Source: CAIKLP01 sp039798705 (lineage in GTDB: Bacteria; Bacteroidota; Bacteroidia; Sphingobacteriales; Sphingobacteriaceae). Taken from it: DNA of 22,798 nt. The notes below the pieces were generated by a model, which saw only the letters and a program-made list of their open reading frames with translations, searched no databases and had not been told where the DNA came from. Below are positions 14,346-22,411 of the stretch, in pieces. Position numbers and translations under genes: made by a program. Where the stretch lies: NCBI GenBank assembly GCA_039798705.1, contig JBDKFN010000028.1, positions 1 through 22,798 of the forward strand. Reading direction: 5' to 3'. Positions within the stretch are counted from its first letter, which is position 1; each line of letters opens with the position of its first letter.

Positions 14346-16783
14346 TATGCCGTTGCGTTATTTTTTCTCCAAGAAGCCCAAATGCTAAAACCAACTAATA
14401 AGATTAAAGCAATAGAACTTGCGAAAGCAATTTTCTCTCCTAAGAAATAATTTGCAGGTTCAAAACGGAAGGAAATTTCGTGTTTACCAGCTGGCACTTT
14501 CATACCTCTTAAAACATAATTCACACGTATATGATCTGCTTTTTGTCCATCTACATAAGCATTCCAGCCTTTCTCATAATATATTTCTGAGAATACAGCA
14601 AAGCTTTCTGCGCTGGCATTGCTGCTGTAATTTAAAGTGTCAGGGCTGTAATAAGTTAATGCAATATTAGCGCTAGAATCTTTAGCTAAATTTATATTTC
14701 CAACGCGATCTTTAAATCTTTCGTCAATAAATACAGTATTTTTAGGATCAAAATTAGTTAAGGCTAACATTTCAGAATCTGCATTGGCTACGTATTTTAT
14801 TTCTTGAATAAACCATGCATTACCACAAGCCATTGGGTTTGTTTGAGGCATTACTTGGTTCGTTCCTTGCGGAGCAGTAATAAAATATTTTGTATTCAGC
14901 ATGCTCAATACATTCATATTTCCTTTTGAAATTTGATTTTCAATTAACTCTTGGTAGCGTTTCAATTTAGCTGCATGGTAACCACCAATCGATTTATGGT
15001 AACGAGAGGTATTGCCATCAGTAAATGGATTTACCGTTAAATTATATACACGGTAATATTTAGCAGAGTCGCTCATGATTTGCATGTCTACTGCATTTGG
15101 CGGCACTTCAGCGTCTAGGTTTTTTACTTTTTTACCAAAGTTGCTGTCGTTTAAATATCTTTTATCAACGGCCCACATGTCAACCGTAATGGCCAACGCT
15201 AAACCAATGAATAAATAATTTGCTTGAATTTTTTTAGCAATGAAAGCATAAATTAATCCAGCGCCAATTAATATAAATGCAAAAGATCTTAAAGCATCCA
15301 TTTGCAATAAGCTTTCGCGGTCTGCACTAATTGCATTAATTAATTGATCGTAAGATTCGCCAAAAGAAGCTTTGTCGCGCGCTTCGTTAATGAAACTACC
15401 TGCTAAGCCAGGAATCAACGCAAATAGGAGTGCTAGGCCACCTACTACAATAAATGCGTTGCGCACTTTCTTCAATAATTCTTTTGCGTTTTCTTTGCTA
15501 TTGATAATTTCTTCAACAGCAAATGCAGCCATTAAAGGCACCAATAAACTGGTTACAGTTAAGATAGAACTTACAGCTCTAAATTTATTGTAATAAGGGA
15601 AATGGGTAAAGAAGAAATCGGATAAGAATAAAAAGTTTTTACCCCAAGATAACATTAAAGTTAAAATTACCGTAGCAACAATCCACCATTTTTCTTTGCG
15701 TTTAACAATGAATAAACCCAACACAAATAAGAACAACACCAATGCGCCAAAGTAAACTGGGCCGGCTGTAAATGCTTGGTCGCCCCAATATAAAGGCAAT
15801 TGCTTTATAATTTGTTGTGCGTTTGGTACATTTCTTTCTTGTAAAAATTTATAAGTTTCAGAGTTTTTAGACAATGCACCAGCAGATGCACCACCATTGA
15901 AATTTGGAATCAATAAAGTAAAAGATTCACCCACTCCATAACTGTATTCAAAAGCATATTCTTCGCTCAATCCATCTTTGCTTGCTTTCGGATCAAGTGT
16001 TAATTCCGATTTACCTCTGATAGATTCTTTCGCATATTCTTCCGTTAATAGAAGCGGTGTAATATTTACTGCAACCGCTAACAGCCCAGCAGCAACTAAT
16101 ACAGCCGATGACTTGAAGAAATTTACAATCGTTTTATCTTTAATAGCATAGATGAATTGCACAATGGCATAAATTCCAATTGCAATGGCTAAGTAATAAC
16201 TCATTTGGTAATGGTTTGCTTTTATTTGCAAAGCCAAAGCCACCGCGGTAAGCGTAGCACCTTTTAACAATTCATTTCGATAGGCCAAAATTATACCTGC
16301 AATGGTTGGCGCAAACAAACCAATTACAATTGCTTTATTGGTATGGCCTGCCGCAATAATGGCAAAATTATAAGAAGAGAAGGTGAAGGCTACTGCGCCC
16401 ATCACACTCAACCAAACATTCATCTTTAGGGTTCTCAATAAAATAAAGAAGCCTATTAAATATAAAAATATTGTATTGATAGGGTTGGGTAATGCTAAAT
16501 TGTACCAATCCATTAATTTTCCTGCAATGTTTGAAGGGTAACCTAACCACATTAAATAGGTTGGCATGCCACAAAACATGGAATTGCTCCAAAGGGCATA
16601 GGTGCCAGTAGCTTCTTTATAGTGTCTAATTTCAGTAAATCCGCCTTTTAAGTTCTCGACATCACTTTGTTTTATTACCTTACCTTCTAAAATAGGACTG
16701 AAATAAAGGTAACTGATCGCGAAAAAGACTAAAATTGCGAGAAAGACATTTTGATTTCTCTTAAAGAATGATTGGTTTTCCAT
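14345..16783 (-). CDS. YfhO-family polytopic membrane protein (putative GT-C glycosyltransferase)
   Basis: Large membrane protein, 812 residues from the ATG at 16783. An in-frame TTG at 16807 would add eight residues, but it lies within the -7 box, so it is rejected. It has an N-terminal helix (about 12-31), a periplasmic loop with QSDVENLKGG and MFCGMPTYLMW, then many helices to about residue 530, a soluble beta-rich domain (about 540-780, ending YEKGWNAYVDGQKADHIRVN) and a last helix before a basic tail. This is the YfhO layout. In Firmicutes YfhO adds sugars to teichoic acids using lipid-linked donors; in Bacteroidota the role is unknown. Coupling to the epimerase suggests a glycan-transfer role using ManNAc- or GlcNAc-derived donors. 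The function is inference. Confidence 0.9.
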   Translation of the reverse strand: MENQSFFKRNQNVFLAILVFFAISYLYFSPILEGKVIKQSDVENLKGGFTEIRHYKEATGTYALWSNSMFCGMPTYLMWLGYPSNIAGKLMDWYNLALPNPINTIFLYLIGFFILLRTLKMNVWLSVMGAVAFTFSSYNFAIIAAGHTNKAIVIGLFAPTIAGIILAYRNELLKGATLTAVALALQIKANHYQMSYYLAIAIGIYAIVQFIYAIKDKTIVNFFKSSAVLVAAGLLAVAVNITPLLLTEEYAKESIRGKSELTLDPKASKDGLSEEYAFEYSYGVGESFTLLIPNFNGGASAGALSKNSETYKFLQERNVPNAQQIIKQLPLYWGDQAFTAGPVYFGALVLFLFVLGLFIVKRKEKWWIVATVILTLMLSWGKNFLFLSDFFFTHFPYYNKFRAVSSILTVTSLLVPLMAAFAVEEIINSKENAKELLKKVRNAFIVVGGLALLFALIPGLAGSFINEARDKASFGESYDQLINAISADRESLLQMDALRSFAFILIGAGLIYAFIAKKIQANYLFIGLALAITVDMWAVDKRYLNDSNFGKKVKNLDAEVPPNAVDMQIMSDSAKYYRVYNLTVNPFTDGNTSRYHKSIGGYHAAKLKRYQELIENQISKGNMNVLSMLNTKYFITAPQGTNQVMPQTNPMACGNAWFIQEIKYVANADSEMLALTNFDPKNTVFIDERFKDRVGNINLAKDSSANIALTYYSPDTLNYSSNASAESFAVFSEIYYEKGWNAYVDGQKADHIRVNYVLRGMKVPAGKHEISFRFEPANYFLGEKIAFASSIALILLVGFSIWASWRKNNATA

Positions 16784-16804
16784 TGCGTTTTGAATTGAAC
16801 TTTC

Positions 16805-16836
16805 CAAATGTACAAAATTGATTTTGTGATTTTCAA
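16805..16836 (-). promoter_or_regulatory. Bacteroidota-type promoter for the YfhO-epimerase operon
   Basis: On the minus strand TTG (16836-16834), 21 nt, then TACATTTG (16812-16805), a perfect -7 TAnnTTTG. The box ends 21 nt before the ATG at 16783, predicting a leader of about 15 nt. It decides the start codon of the YfhO-family gene. Confidence 0.6.
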
Positions 16837-16844
16837 TATCTTAG
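16837..16844 (+). promoter_or_regulatory. Candidate -7 box for the polysaccharide deacetylase gene
   Basis: TATCTTAG matches TAnnTTTG at all but one defined position and ends 22 nt before the ATG at 16867. It lies back to back with the promoter of the divergent YfhO-family gene. A 12-bp perfect palindrome, TTACAATTGTAA (16847-16858), follows between it and the start and could be an operator or chance. Confidence 0.3.
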
Positions 16845-16866
16845 CGTTACAATTGTAAGCAAAACA

Positions 16867-18174
16867 ATGCTCAAAATATATTCAAATACCGCCAGTAGTC
16901 GCTTGGAATTTATTACAAAATTCCTCCTAGAAACGATATTGGGTATTGATTTTAAGCATATTAGCCATTTATCTGATTTTGATCCAAGTCAAGATTTTTT
17001 ACTGAATTACAGCGATCAACGCAGCGAATTTCCAGAAATATATATCGCTCCACATGGATTGCTTTTAGATACAGGAATCCGTTCGTTTAACATTGACGTA
17101 AAAAAAGACCAAGGCCTACCTTATTTTTTCTCTAGCACCGCAAGCGACTGGCACTTCGATTTATTCGCTGCATCCTTTTATTTACTCAGCAGGTACGAAG
17201 AATATTTACCAAGCCAAGCCGATGACCATGGGCGTTATGCTGCAGAAAATTCATTGGCATTTCAAGCTGGTTTTTTAGACCGACCTTTGATTGACCAATG
17301 GGCATTTGAATTTAGAAAAAAGTTGTTGTCGCAATTCCCTAATTTGAAATTTAGGGAGCGCAATTTTCAAGTGGCTTGCACTGTCGATCTTGACCAAGTG
17401 TTTAGAACCAAAGGCAAAAGCAATTGGCGTTTTATTAAATCAATTGTAGGTAGCTTATTAAAAGCAGACTGGAAAGATTTAAAAAATAAAATTGCGGTTA
17501 GGAAAAATAAAATTGACGACCCTTTTGATCAATACGATCGCTTAGAAAAAATTCATCGAAAAATTAATTGGAAAGCAATCTATTTTATTTTGTTTGCTGA
17601 TAAAAACACCAAGCAAGATATTAATTTAAACACCAAACAACCCGATTTCTTGCAACGCATCAAAAGGCTCTCGCATACTGCAGACATTGGCATTCACCCT
17701 TCTTATCAGTCGAATAGTCAACCTACAGTAATGCAATCCGAGCGATTCAATTTGTCGCAAGTAATTCAACGCAATATCAATTCTTCTCGTCAGCATTATT
17801 TGAAAATGCAAATACCCAATACCTATCACGATTTAATTCAAATAGGAATTTTACACGATTACAGTATGGGCTATGCTTCGCAAGTAGGATTTAGGGCAAG
17901 CACTTGTACGCCTTTTCCTTTTTTTGATTTACACCAAAACGAAATTACTTTTTTAACCATACATCCATTTTGTTTAATGGATACCAGCTATCATGCTTAT
18001 TTAAAATTCACACCTACCGAAGCGTTGCAAAACGCTAAACAATTATTACAAGCAGTTAAAAATGTGGAAGGCGTATTTTGCACTTTATGGCATAACGAAT
18101 CTATGAGTGGCTATCAAGAATGGAAGGGATGGGAAAACGTGTACGAAGATTTAATGAATAGCATTTATGAGTAG
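16867..18174 (+). CDS. Polysaccharide deacetylase family protein with DUF7033-like N-terminus
   Basis: Protein of 435 residues, of a type common in Bacteroidota. The N-terminal part (1-150; ...PHGLLLDTGI..., ...SFYLLSRYEEYLPSQADDHGRY) matches the DUF7033-like region; the C-terminal part is a NodB-type fold. Likely metal and catalytic residues are D174 and D176 in TVDLDQ (172-177), H277 in HPSY, R308 and H310 in SRQHYLK, and H366 in HPF; DYSMGY (331-336), GFRAST (341-346) and LWHN (407-410) are conserved blocks. No signal peptide is visible, so it probably acts in the cytoplasm, perhaps removing N-acetyl from a glycan intermediate. Its actual substrate is unknown. The stop overlaps the YjjG-like gene by 8 nt. 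Confidence 0.88.
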   Translation: MLKIYSNTASSRLEFITKFLLETILGIDFKHISHLSDFDPSQDFLLNYSDQRSEFPEIYIAPHGLLLDTGIRSFNIDVKKDQGLPYFFSSTASDWHFDLFAASFYLLSRYEEYLPSQADDHGRYAAENSLAFQAGFLDRPLIDQWAFEFRKKLLSQFPNLKFRERNFQVACTVDLDQVFRTKGKSNWRFIKSIVGSLLKADWKDLKNKIAVRKNKIDDPFDQYDRLEKIHRKINWKAIYFILFADKNTKQDINLNTKQPDFLQRIKRLSHTADIGIHPSYQSNSQPTVMQSERFNLSQVIQRNINSSRQHYLKMQIPNTYHDLIQIGILHDYSMGYASQVGFRASTCTPFPFFDLHQNEITFLTIHPFCLMDTSYHAYLKFTPTEALQNAKQLLQAVKNVEGVFCTLWHNESMSGYQEWKGWENVYEDLMNSIYE

Positions 18175-18868
18175 AAAATACCAACATTTATTTTTCGATT
18201 TAGACCATACCCTTTGGGATTTCGACACCAATGCCAAAGAAACACTCATCGATTTATTTAATCGTTATGAATTGGCACAACATGAATTGTTTAAAGTAGC
18301 TGATTTTATTGATTTGTATACCGAAAACAACCATGCGCTTTGGCGCGCTTACCATTTGGGGCAAATTACCAAAGAAGAATTGCGCGACACACGCTTCAAA
18401 AAAACTTTTCGAGAATTGGGCTTGCCGGAGCATTTAATTCCACATCAATTCGAAGACGATTATGTAAAGGAAAGTCCACATAAAACCAATTTGTTTGCAG
18501 GCACACACGAAGTGTTGCAAGCCTTGCAGCCGCATTACCAAATGCACATCATCACCAATGGTTTTCAAGAATCTTCGGAATTAAAATTATCGAAAACAAA
18601 TTTGAAACCTTATTTCCAAGAAATATTTGTTTCGGAAGTAATTGGAAAATACAAACCCGACATCGCTTTGTTTCAGCATGCATTAGCAGTTGCAGGTTGC
18701 GACGCCTCGCAAGCCATCATGATTGGAGATAGTTTAGAAGCCGATATATTGGGCGCTAAAAACGCAGGTATCGACCAAATTTATTTCAATCCACATCAAC
18801 AAACACACGAAGTAGATTGCAGTTACGAAATCTCAACGCTATCGGAATTGCTCGGTATTTTATTGTAA
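18167..18868 (+). CDS. yjjG: YjjG-family pyrimidine 5'-nucleotidase (HAD superfamily)
   Basis: Cytoplasmic Mg-dependent phosphatase that dephosphorylates nucleoside monophosphates, in E. coli preferring non-canonical pyrimidines; a house-cleaning role. 233 residues. HAD motif I is DLDHTLWDF (11-19, with the nucleophile D11 and acid D13), motif II is the ITNGF segment, motif III Lys is in GKYKPD, and motif IV is IGDSLEADILGA. The cap is alpha-helical (C1 type). The ATG overlaps the deacetylase gene by 8 nt, so the two are likely translated from one message, although their functions look unrelated. Other HAD nucleotide phosphatases cannot be excluded, but the start and motif I are very YjjG-like. 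Confidence 0.9.
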   Translation: MSRKYQHLFFDLDHTLWDFDTNAKETLIDLFNRYELAQHELFKVADFIDLYTENNHALWRAYHLGQITKEELRDTRFKKTFRELGLPEHLIPHQFEDDYVKESPHKTNLFAGTHEVLQALQPHYQMHIITNGFQESSELKLSKTNLKPYFQEIFVSEVIGKYKPDIALFQHALAVAGCDASQAIMIGDSLEADILGAKNAGIDQIYFNPHQQTHEVDCSYEISTLSELLGILL

Positions 18869-18909
18869 TTTCTTAACATTGGGTTAACCATAGCATGATG
18901 TATGCAGGT

Positions 18910-18917
18910 TAATTTTG
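18910..18917 (+). promoter_or_regulatory. -7 box TAATTTTG for the small-ORF/LpxH-like operon
   Basis: A perfect TAnnTTTG ends 16 nt before the ATG of the 30-residue ORF at 18934, the same geometry as at 2913-2920 and 7105-7112. The nearest upstream TTG (18879-18881) is 28 nt away, longer than standard. An 8-bp palindrome GGTTAACC (18882-18889) lies upstream. Confidence 0.5.
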
Positions 18918-18933
18918 TGTTAAAATAAATTAT

Positions 18934-19026
18934 ATGCAAAACATCATCCTAGCTATTAGCATTGTTTTTTTAGTGGTTTGTTATTTCTCTCCTTTTGAAG
19001 TTGTTTTAGAAGACGAGCAAGAATAA
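18934..19026 (+). CDS. Small single-pass membrane protein, 30 residues
   Basis: A short ORF starting at the ATG at 18934 and ending in TAA at 19024-19026. The product has one hydrophobic helix (IILAISIVFLVVCYF, residues 4-18) followed by an acidic tail (EVVLEDEQE). It is not a recognised family to me. Support for it being real: a consensus -7 box sits 16 nt upstream of its ATG; its stop is 4 nt before the ATG of the LpxH-like gene, as in a normal operon; and the region is otherwise a 162-nt gap. Against: the short length allows chance, and conservation cannot be checked here. It could instead act as a leader ORF for the following gene. Confidence 0.55.
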   Translation: MQNIILAISIVFLVVCYFSPFEVVLEDEQE

Positions 19027-19030
19027 TCAA

Positions 19031-19870
19031 ATGTCTAAAAGACCAGTAGAAATAGTTGTATTGTCCGATATTCACCTCGGAACATACGGTTGCCATGCCA
19101 AAGAATTATTAAGGTACTTGAAAAGTATCGATCCCAAAATGATCATCTTGAATGGCGACATCATTGACATTTGGCAATTCAATAAAAGTTATTTCCCAGA
19201 CACGCACATGAAAATTTTAAGGCGTTTCTTGAAATATGTAAGCGCCAATGTTCCTGTTTATTATTTAACTGGAAACCATGATGAGATGCTGCGTAAATTC
19301 GCAGACTTTGAAATGGGCTCACTCAAATTGCAAAATAAATTGGTTTTAGAGTTAGATGGCAAAAAGGCTTGGGTTTTTCATGGCGATGTTTTTGACGTAA
19401 CCATGCAATATTCTAAATGGCTGGCAAAGCTTGGCGCCATTGGTTATGACAGTTTAATTATGCTCAATACATTCATTAATTATTTCCTAACGAAATTAGG
19501 AAAAGAGAAAATGAGTTTGTCGCAAAAAATAAAAGCAAGTGTAAAGAATGCCGTAAAGTTCATCAACGATTTTGAAAACACTGCTGCAGAAATTGCCATC
19601 GAAAAAGAATTTGATTATGTTATTTGCGGGCATATTCACCAAGCAGAAAAAAAAGAATACAGCAACGAAAAAGGAAAAGTTACTTATTTAAATTCTGGCG
19701 ATTGGGTTGAAAGTTTAACCGCTTTAGAATACAATCATAAGGAGTGGAACATTTATCAATTCCGAGAAGATCGATCTGCAGAATTACACGATGAAGAATC
19801 GTTGGTCAATTTGGAAGAAAAGTTAGACGTCAAAACTTTATACCAACACTTGATTGCAAAATCAGAATAA
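19031..19870 (+). CDS. LpxH-like metallophosphoesterase (UDP-2,3-diacylglucosamine diphosphatase type)
   Basis: Calcineurin-type phosphoesterase, 279 residues. Two-metal ligands are all visible: D13 and H15 (LSDIHLG), D43 (NGDIID), N82 and H83 (GNHDE), H117 (FHGD), H201 and H203 (CGHIH). The arrangement and inserted helical region (about 125-185) fit the LpxH-like group annotated in Bacteroidota as UDP-2,3-diacylglucosamine diphosphatase, which would make lipid X in the lipid A pathway at the inner face of the membrane. The family also holds uncharacterised phosphoesterases, so the exact substrate is inferred. It follows the small ORF by 4 nt and precedes the MJ1255-type glycosyltransferase by 19 nt. 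Confidence 0.88.
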   Translation: MSKRPVEIVVLSDIHLGTYGCHAKELLRYLKSIDPKMIILNGDIIDIWQFNKSYFPDTHMKILRRFLKYVSANVPVYYLTGNHDEMLRKFADFEMGSLKLQNKLVLELDGKKAWVFHGDVFDVTMQYSKWLAKLGAIGYDSLIMLNTFINYFLTKLGKEKMSLSQKIKASVKNAVKFINDFENTAAEIAIEKEFDYVICGHIHQAEKKEYSNEKGKVTYLNSGDWVESLTALEYNHKEWNIYQFREDRSAELHDEESLVNLEEKLDVKTLYQHLIAKSE

Positions 19871-19872
19871 TT

Positions 19873-19882
19873 CTTATTTTTA
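19873..19882 (+). promoter_or_regulatory. CTTATTTTTA element before the MJ1255-type gene
   Basis: This element lies in the 19-nt gap after the LpxH-like gene and ends 7 nt before the ATG at 19890. A TTG 18 nt upstream of its TA is acceptable as a -33 element, making this the best promoter candidate of the four copies. It may give the downstream genes extra expression. Confidence 0.4.
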
Positions 19883-19889
19883 AGGCAAT

Positions 19890-20900
19890 ATGCGAAAACT
19901 CAAAATATTGTATGCAATACAAGGCACTGGAAATGGACATGTGAGCCGTGCTAGAGATTTTATACCTTATTTGCAACAACATTTTGATTTAGATATTTTA
20001 ATCAGTGGTACACAAGTAGATGTGGCACTGCCACACGAAATTACTTATCGAAAAAGAGGCGCCAGTTTTATTTTTGGAAAAAATGGTGGCGTCGATTATT
20101 GGAAATCTATTAAAGGCTTAAGTCCTTTTACTTTTTTGAAAGACTTACTTTCCTTACCAATTTCAAAATACGATTTAGTCATCAACGATTTTGAACCCAT
20201 TAGTGCTTGGGCTGCGAAAAGAAAAAAAATTCCAGTCATTGCTTTGAGTCATCAGTGTTCGTTTTTATCGATGCATACGCCGCGTCCAGCCGAAACAGAT
20301 GCCTTCACCGAATTTCTTTTTCGAAAATATGCACCAAGCGATTATCAAATTGGTTTTCATTTTCAACCTTACGATACGTTTATTCAAACGCCAATTATTC
20401 GTAAAGAAATTCGTCAGCTGCACAGTAGCAACGACGGGCATTATACCGTTTATTTGCCAGCCTATCAACACGAATTTTTAGTGAATTATTTGAGTCAATG
20501 GCCGCACATTAAATGGCATGTGTTTGCTAAAAACCTCAAGCAAGCATATCAAATAGAAAACATCAAAGTTTGCCCCGTGCAAAACGAAAACTTCAATAAT
20601 AGTTTGGCTTGCTGTGCTGGCTTGCTTACGGGCGGTGGTTTTGAAGCGCCAGCCGAAGCTTTATTTTTAGGAAAAAAGGTTTTTTCGGTTCCGATGAAAG
20701 GCCAGTACGAACAAATTTGCAATGCGGAGGCCCTACATAAAATGGGTATTCCTGTGGTAGCTGCCTTAGACGAAGACGCACAACATACGCTTGATAAATG
20801 GCTTTCTACGCCAGCTACTGCTGCTATTCTATTTCCAGACAACCTCGACCAGGTGTTCAACGACTTGCAGAAGTTAATTGCAAAAGCAACACATATTTAG
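19890..20900 (+). CDS. MJ1255/VC2487-type glycosyltransferase
   Basis: Putative GT-B (GT28-like) glycosyltransferase, 336 residues. The N-terminal loop QGTGNGHVSRARDF (11-24) is the hallmark of the MJ1255-type family and parallels the Gly-rich acceptor loop of MurG-like enzymes. The C-terminal donor side has GLLTGGGFEAPAEALFLGKK and the PMKGQYEQICNAEAL block (positions about 245-280), also MurG/GT28-like. No membrane helix is evident. Substrate is unknown; in this operon, next to an LpxH-like enzyme, a lipid-linked sugar acceptor is a reasonable guess but not shown. It is followed 22 nt later by the secreted protein. Confidence 0.85.
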   Translation: MRKLKILYAIQGTGNGHVSRARDFIPYLQQHFDLDILISGTQVDVALPHEITYRKRGASFIFGKNGGVDYWKSIKGLSPFTFLKDLLSLPISKYDLVINDFEPISAWAAKRKKIPVIALSHQCSFLSMHTPRPAETDAFTEFLFRKYAPSDYQIGFHFQPYDTFIQTPIIRKEIRQLHSSNDGHYTVYLPAYQHEFLVNYLSQWPHIKWHVFAKNLKQAYQIENIKVCPVQNENFNNSLACCAGLLTGGGFEAPAEALFLGKKVFSVPMKGQYEQICNAEALHKMGIPVVAALDEDAQHTLDKWLSTPATAAILFPDNLDQVFNDLQKLIAKATHI

Positions 20901-20908
20901 TTAATTCT

Positions 20909-20919
20909 CTTATTTTTAC
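20909..20919 (+). promoter_or_regulatory. CTTATTTTTA element before the secreted protein gene
   Basis: This fourth copy ends 3 nt before the ATG at 20923. No -33 TTG lies at the normal distance. If transcription starts about 6-7 nt after the element, the message would begin at or after the start codon, so either initiation is close-spaced or the string acts in translation rather than as a promoter. Confidence 0.35.
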
Positions 20920-20922
20920 CAT

Positions 20923-22410
20923 ATGAAGCGAATACTTTTGCTTTTATGGTTGCTTTTAATGACCGCTACACAATCCAAATTGTTAGCGCAGCAACTGACT
21001 ATTGCCAATACCGACAAAAGCTTTAAGCACATGTATTCCAAGGTTATTGGGCAAAATACACAAGGCTATTTCATTTTAAGAAGCAATTATCCATTTAACA
21101 ATAAACAAAATCAATTGCGCTTGCGCGATAATAAAATTGCCATCAGTTTATTGAATAAAAATTTATCGGTTATCTGGAATTTAAATGTGCAATTGCCCGA
21201 CTTGTCGGCCGACATTCAAGACATTCAATTTTTATCCGATAGCTTATATTTATTTTATACGAGTATTAATAAAGTAAATAGCAGCAGCGATTTGTATGCC
21301 ATTAAATTAGATTTGAAAAAAGGGGAGTTCAATCAAGCCCCAATTAAATTGGCTTCAATTGCATTCGATCGTAAATCTAATAGGGGTGTATATTATATTC
21401 AGAAAAGTAAAAATGGAAAAATGTTTTCGACCATGTATAAACAACCTGCAGGCGAAAACGATAAAATGGCCATCGATGTCAATGTGTTTCAATCGGATTT
21501 AACTTTACTTTGGCACCAGAATTACCCAACCGAATTTTTCGATGGCGTATTGTTATTGAACGATTTTAAATTAGGAAACGACAGCGCTTTATACTTTTTA
21601 ACTTCTTTGGATTTAGGAAAGAAAACCCTTCGCGATCGCAATTTTAATTTGACCATTGCCAGCCCGAAAATGCCTAATCTATTGAATGTGCCTATTATGC
21701 AAGAAAAATTATTCTTGAACGATTTGCACATGGAAATTGATGAGTTAAATAAAAAATTGGTGTTTGCCGGTTTTTATTCAGAAATGAATAGCACCTCCTC
21801 TGCCGGAATTTTTACGGCTACTTTTTCTGTCGACAGTCAAAAAATAACAAAGCATACCGAAAGTTTTAAGGCGAAGTTCTTAAATGAATTTGTTACCGAG
21901 CAAACGGTTAATCGAGGCACCGAGCTCATCAATTATTTTTTAGATCATTTGGTTTTGCGATCAGATGGTGGTTTGCTTTTAGTTGCCGAATCAAACTACG
22001 TGACCGAGTCGACCAATTACAATTCTTATTACCAAATGTACACCACCAGTTATACCTATCATTACGATAATGTGTTGTTGTTTTCTGTACAACCAAATGG
22101 TAAAATAGATTGGGAACAAATTATCAGAAAAAATCAAGTCTCCGACGACGATGCTGCTTTTTATTCTTCTTACAGTATGTTGGTAGATGCCGATCGCATT
22201 CATTTTGTATATAATAAAACCATTAAAAAAGCTTCGGAAGTAGCCGCCTTTACAGTAAGCAATAAAGGCGTTTCGGACGAAAAAATAATCGCTAAAGAAT
22301 CGGATAATTTATTGTTGATGCCAGCAGGCGCAAAGCAAATTGCTGCCGATCAAATTTTGGTTCCTTGCCTTTTAAAAAGTAAATTGAATTTATTGCGTAT
22401 TGCCTTTTAA
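20923..22410 (+). CDS. Secreted protein of unknown function, possibly beta-propeller
   Basis: I do not recognise this 495-residue protein. It has a clear signal peptide (MKRILLLLWLLLMTATQSKLLAQQ, cleavage near residue 22) with no lipobox Cys. The mature part is beta-rich, with repeated short patterns of the type D-S-A/L-Y-F-L-T/Y and IDWEQIIRKNQ, alternating strands of polar and hydrophobic residues, and a conserved-looking C-terminal stretch DDDAAFYSSYSMLVDADRIHFVYN. This is compatible with blades of a beta-propeller, but I see no canonical WD or Kelch signature. It would be periplasmic or at the outer membrane. It ends 1 nt before the next ATG, so it is coupled to the membrane protein that follows. 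Confidence 0.85.
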   Translation: MKRILLLLWLLLMTATQSKLLAQQLTIANTDKSFKHMYSKVIGQNTQGYFILRSNYPFNNKQNQLRLRDNKIAISLLNKNLSVIWNLNVQLPDLSADIQDIQFLSDSLYLFYTSINKVNSSSDLYAIKLDLKKGEFNQAPIKLASIAFDRKSNRGVYYIQKSKNGKMFSTMYKQPAGENDKMAIDVNVFQSDLTLLWHQNYPTEFFDGVLLLNDFKLGNDSALYFLTSLDLGKKTLRDRNFNLTIASPKMPNLLNVPIMQEKLFLNDLHMEIDELNKKLVFAGFYSEMNSTSSAGIFTATFSVDSQKITKHTESFKAKFLNEFVTEQTVNRGTELINYFLDHLVLRSDGGLLLVAESNYVTESTNYNSYYQMYTTSYTYHYDNVLLFSVQPNGKIDWEQIIRKNQVSDDDAAFYSSYSMLVDADRIHFVYNKTIKKASEVAAFTVSNKGVSDEKIIAKESDNLLLMPAGAKQIAADQILVPCLLKSKLNLLRIAF

Positions 22411-22411
22411 C

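Noticed and set aside
16847..16858. Perfect 12-bp palindrome TTACAATTGTAA in the divergent gap
   Set aside because: One AT-rich copy with no known matching regulator; noted with the promoter but not called as an operator.
18882..18905. GGTTAACC palindrome and GCAT-5-ATGC inverted repeat before the small ORF as a riboswitch or ncRNA
   Set aside because: Both arms are too short and the region lies upstream of the putative -7 box, so it would not be in the transcript.
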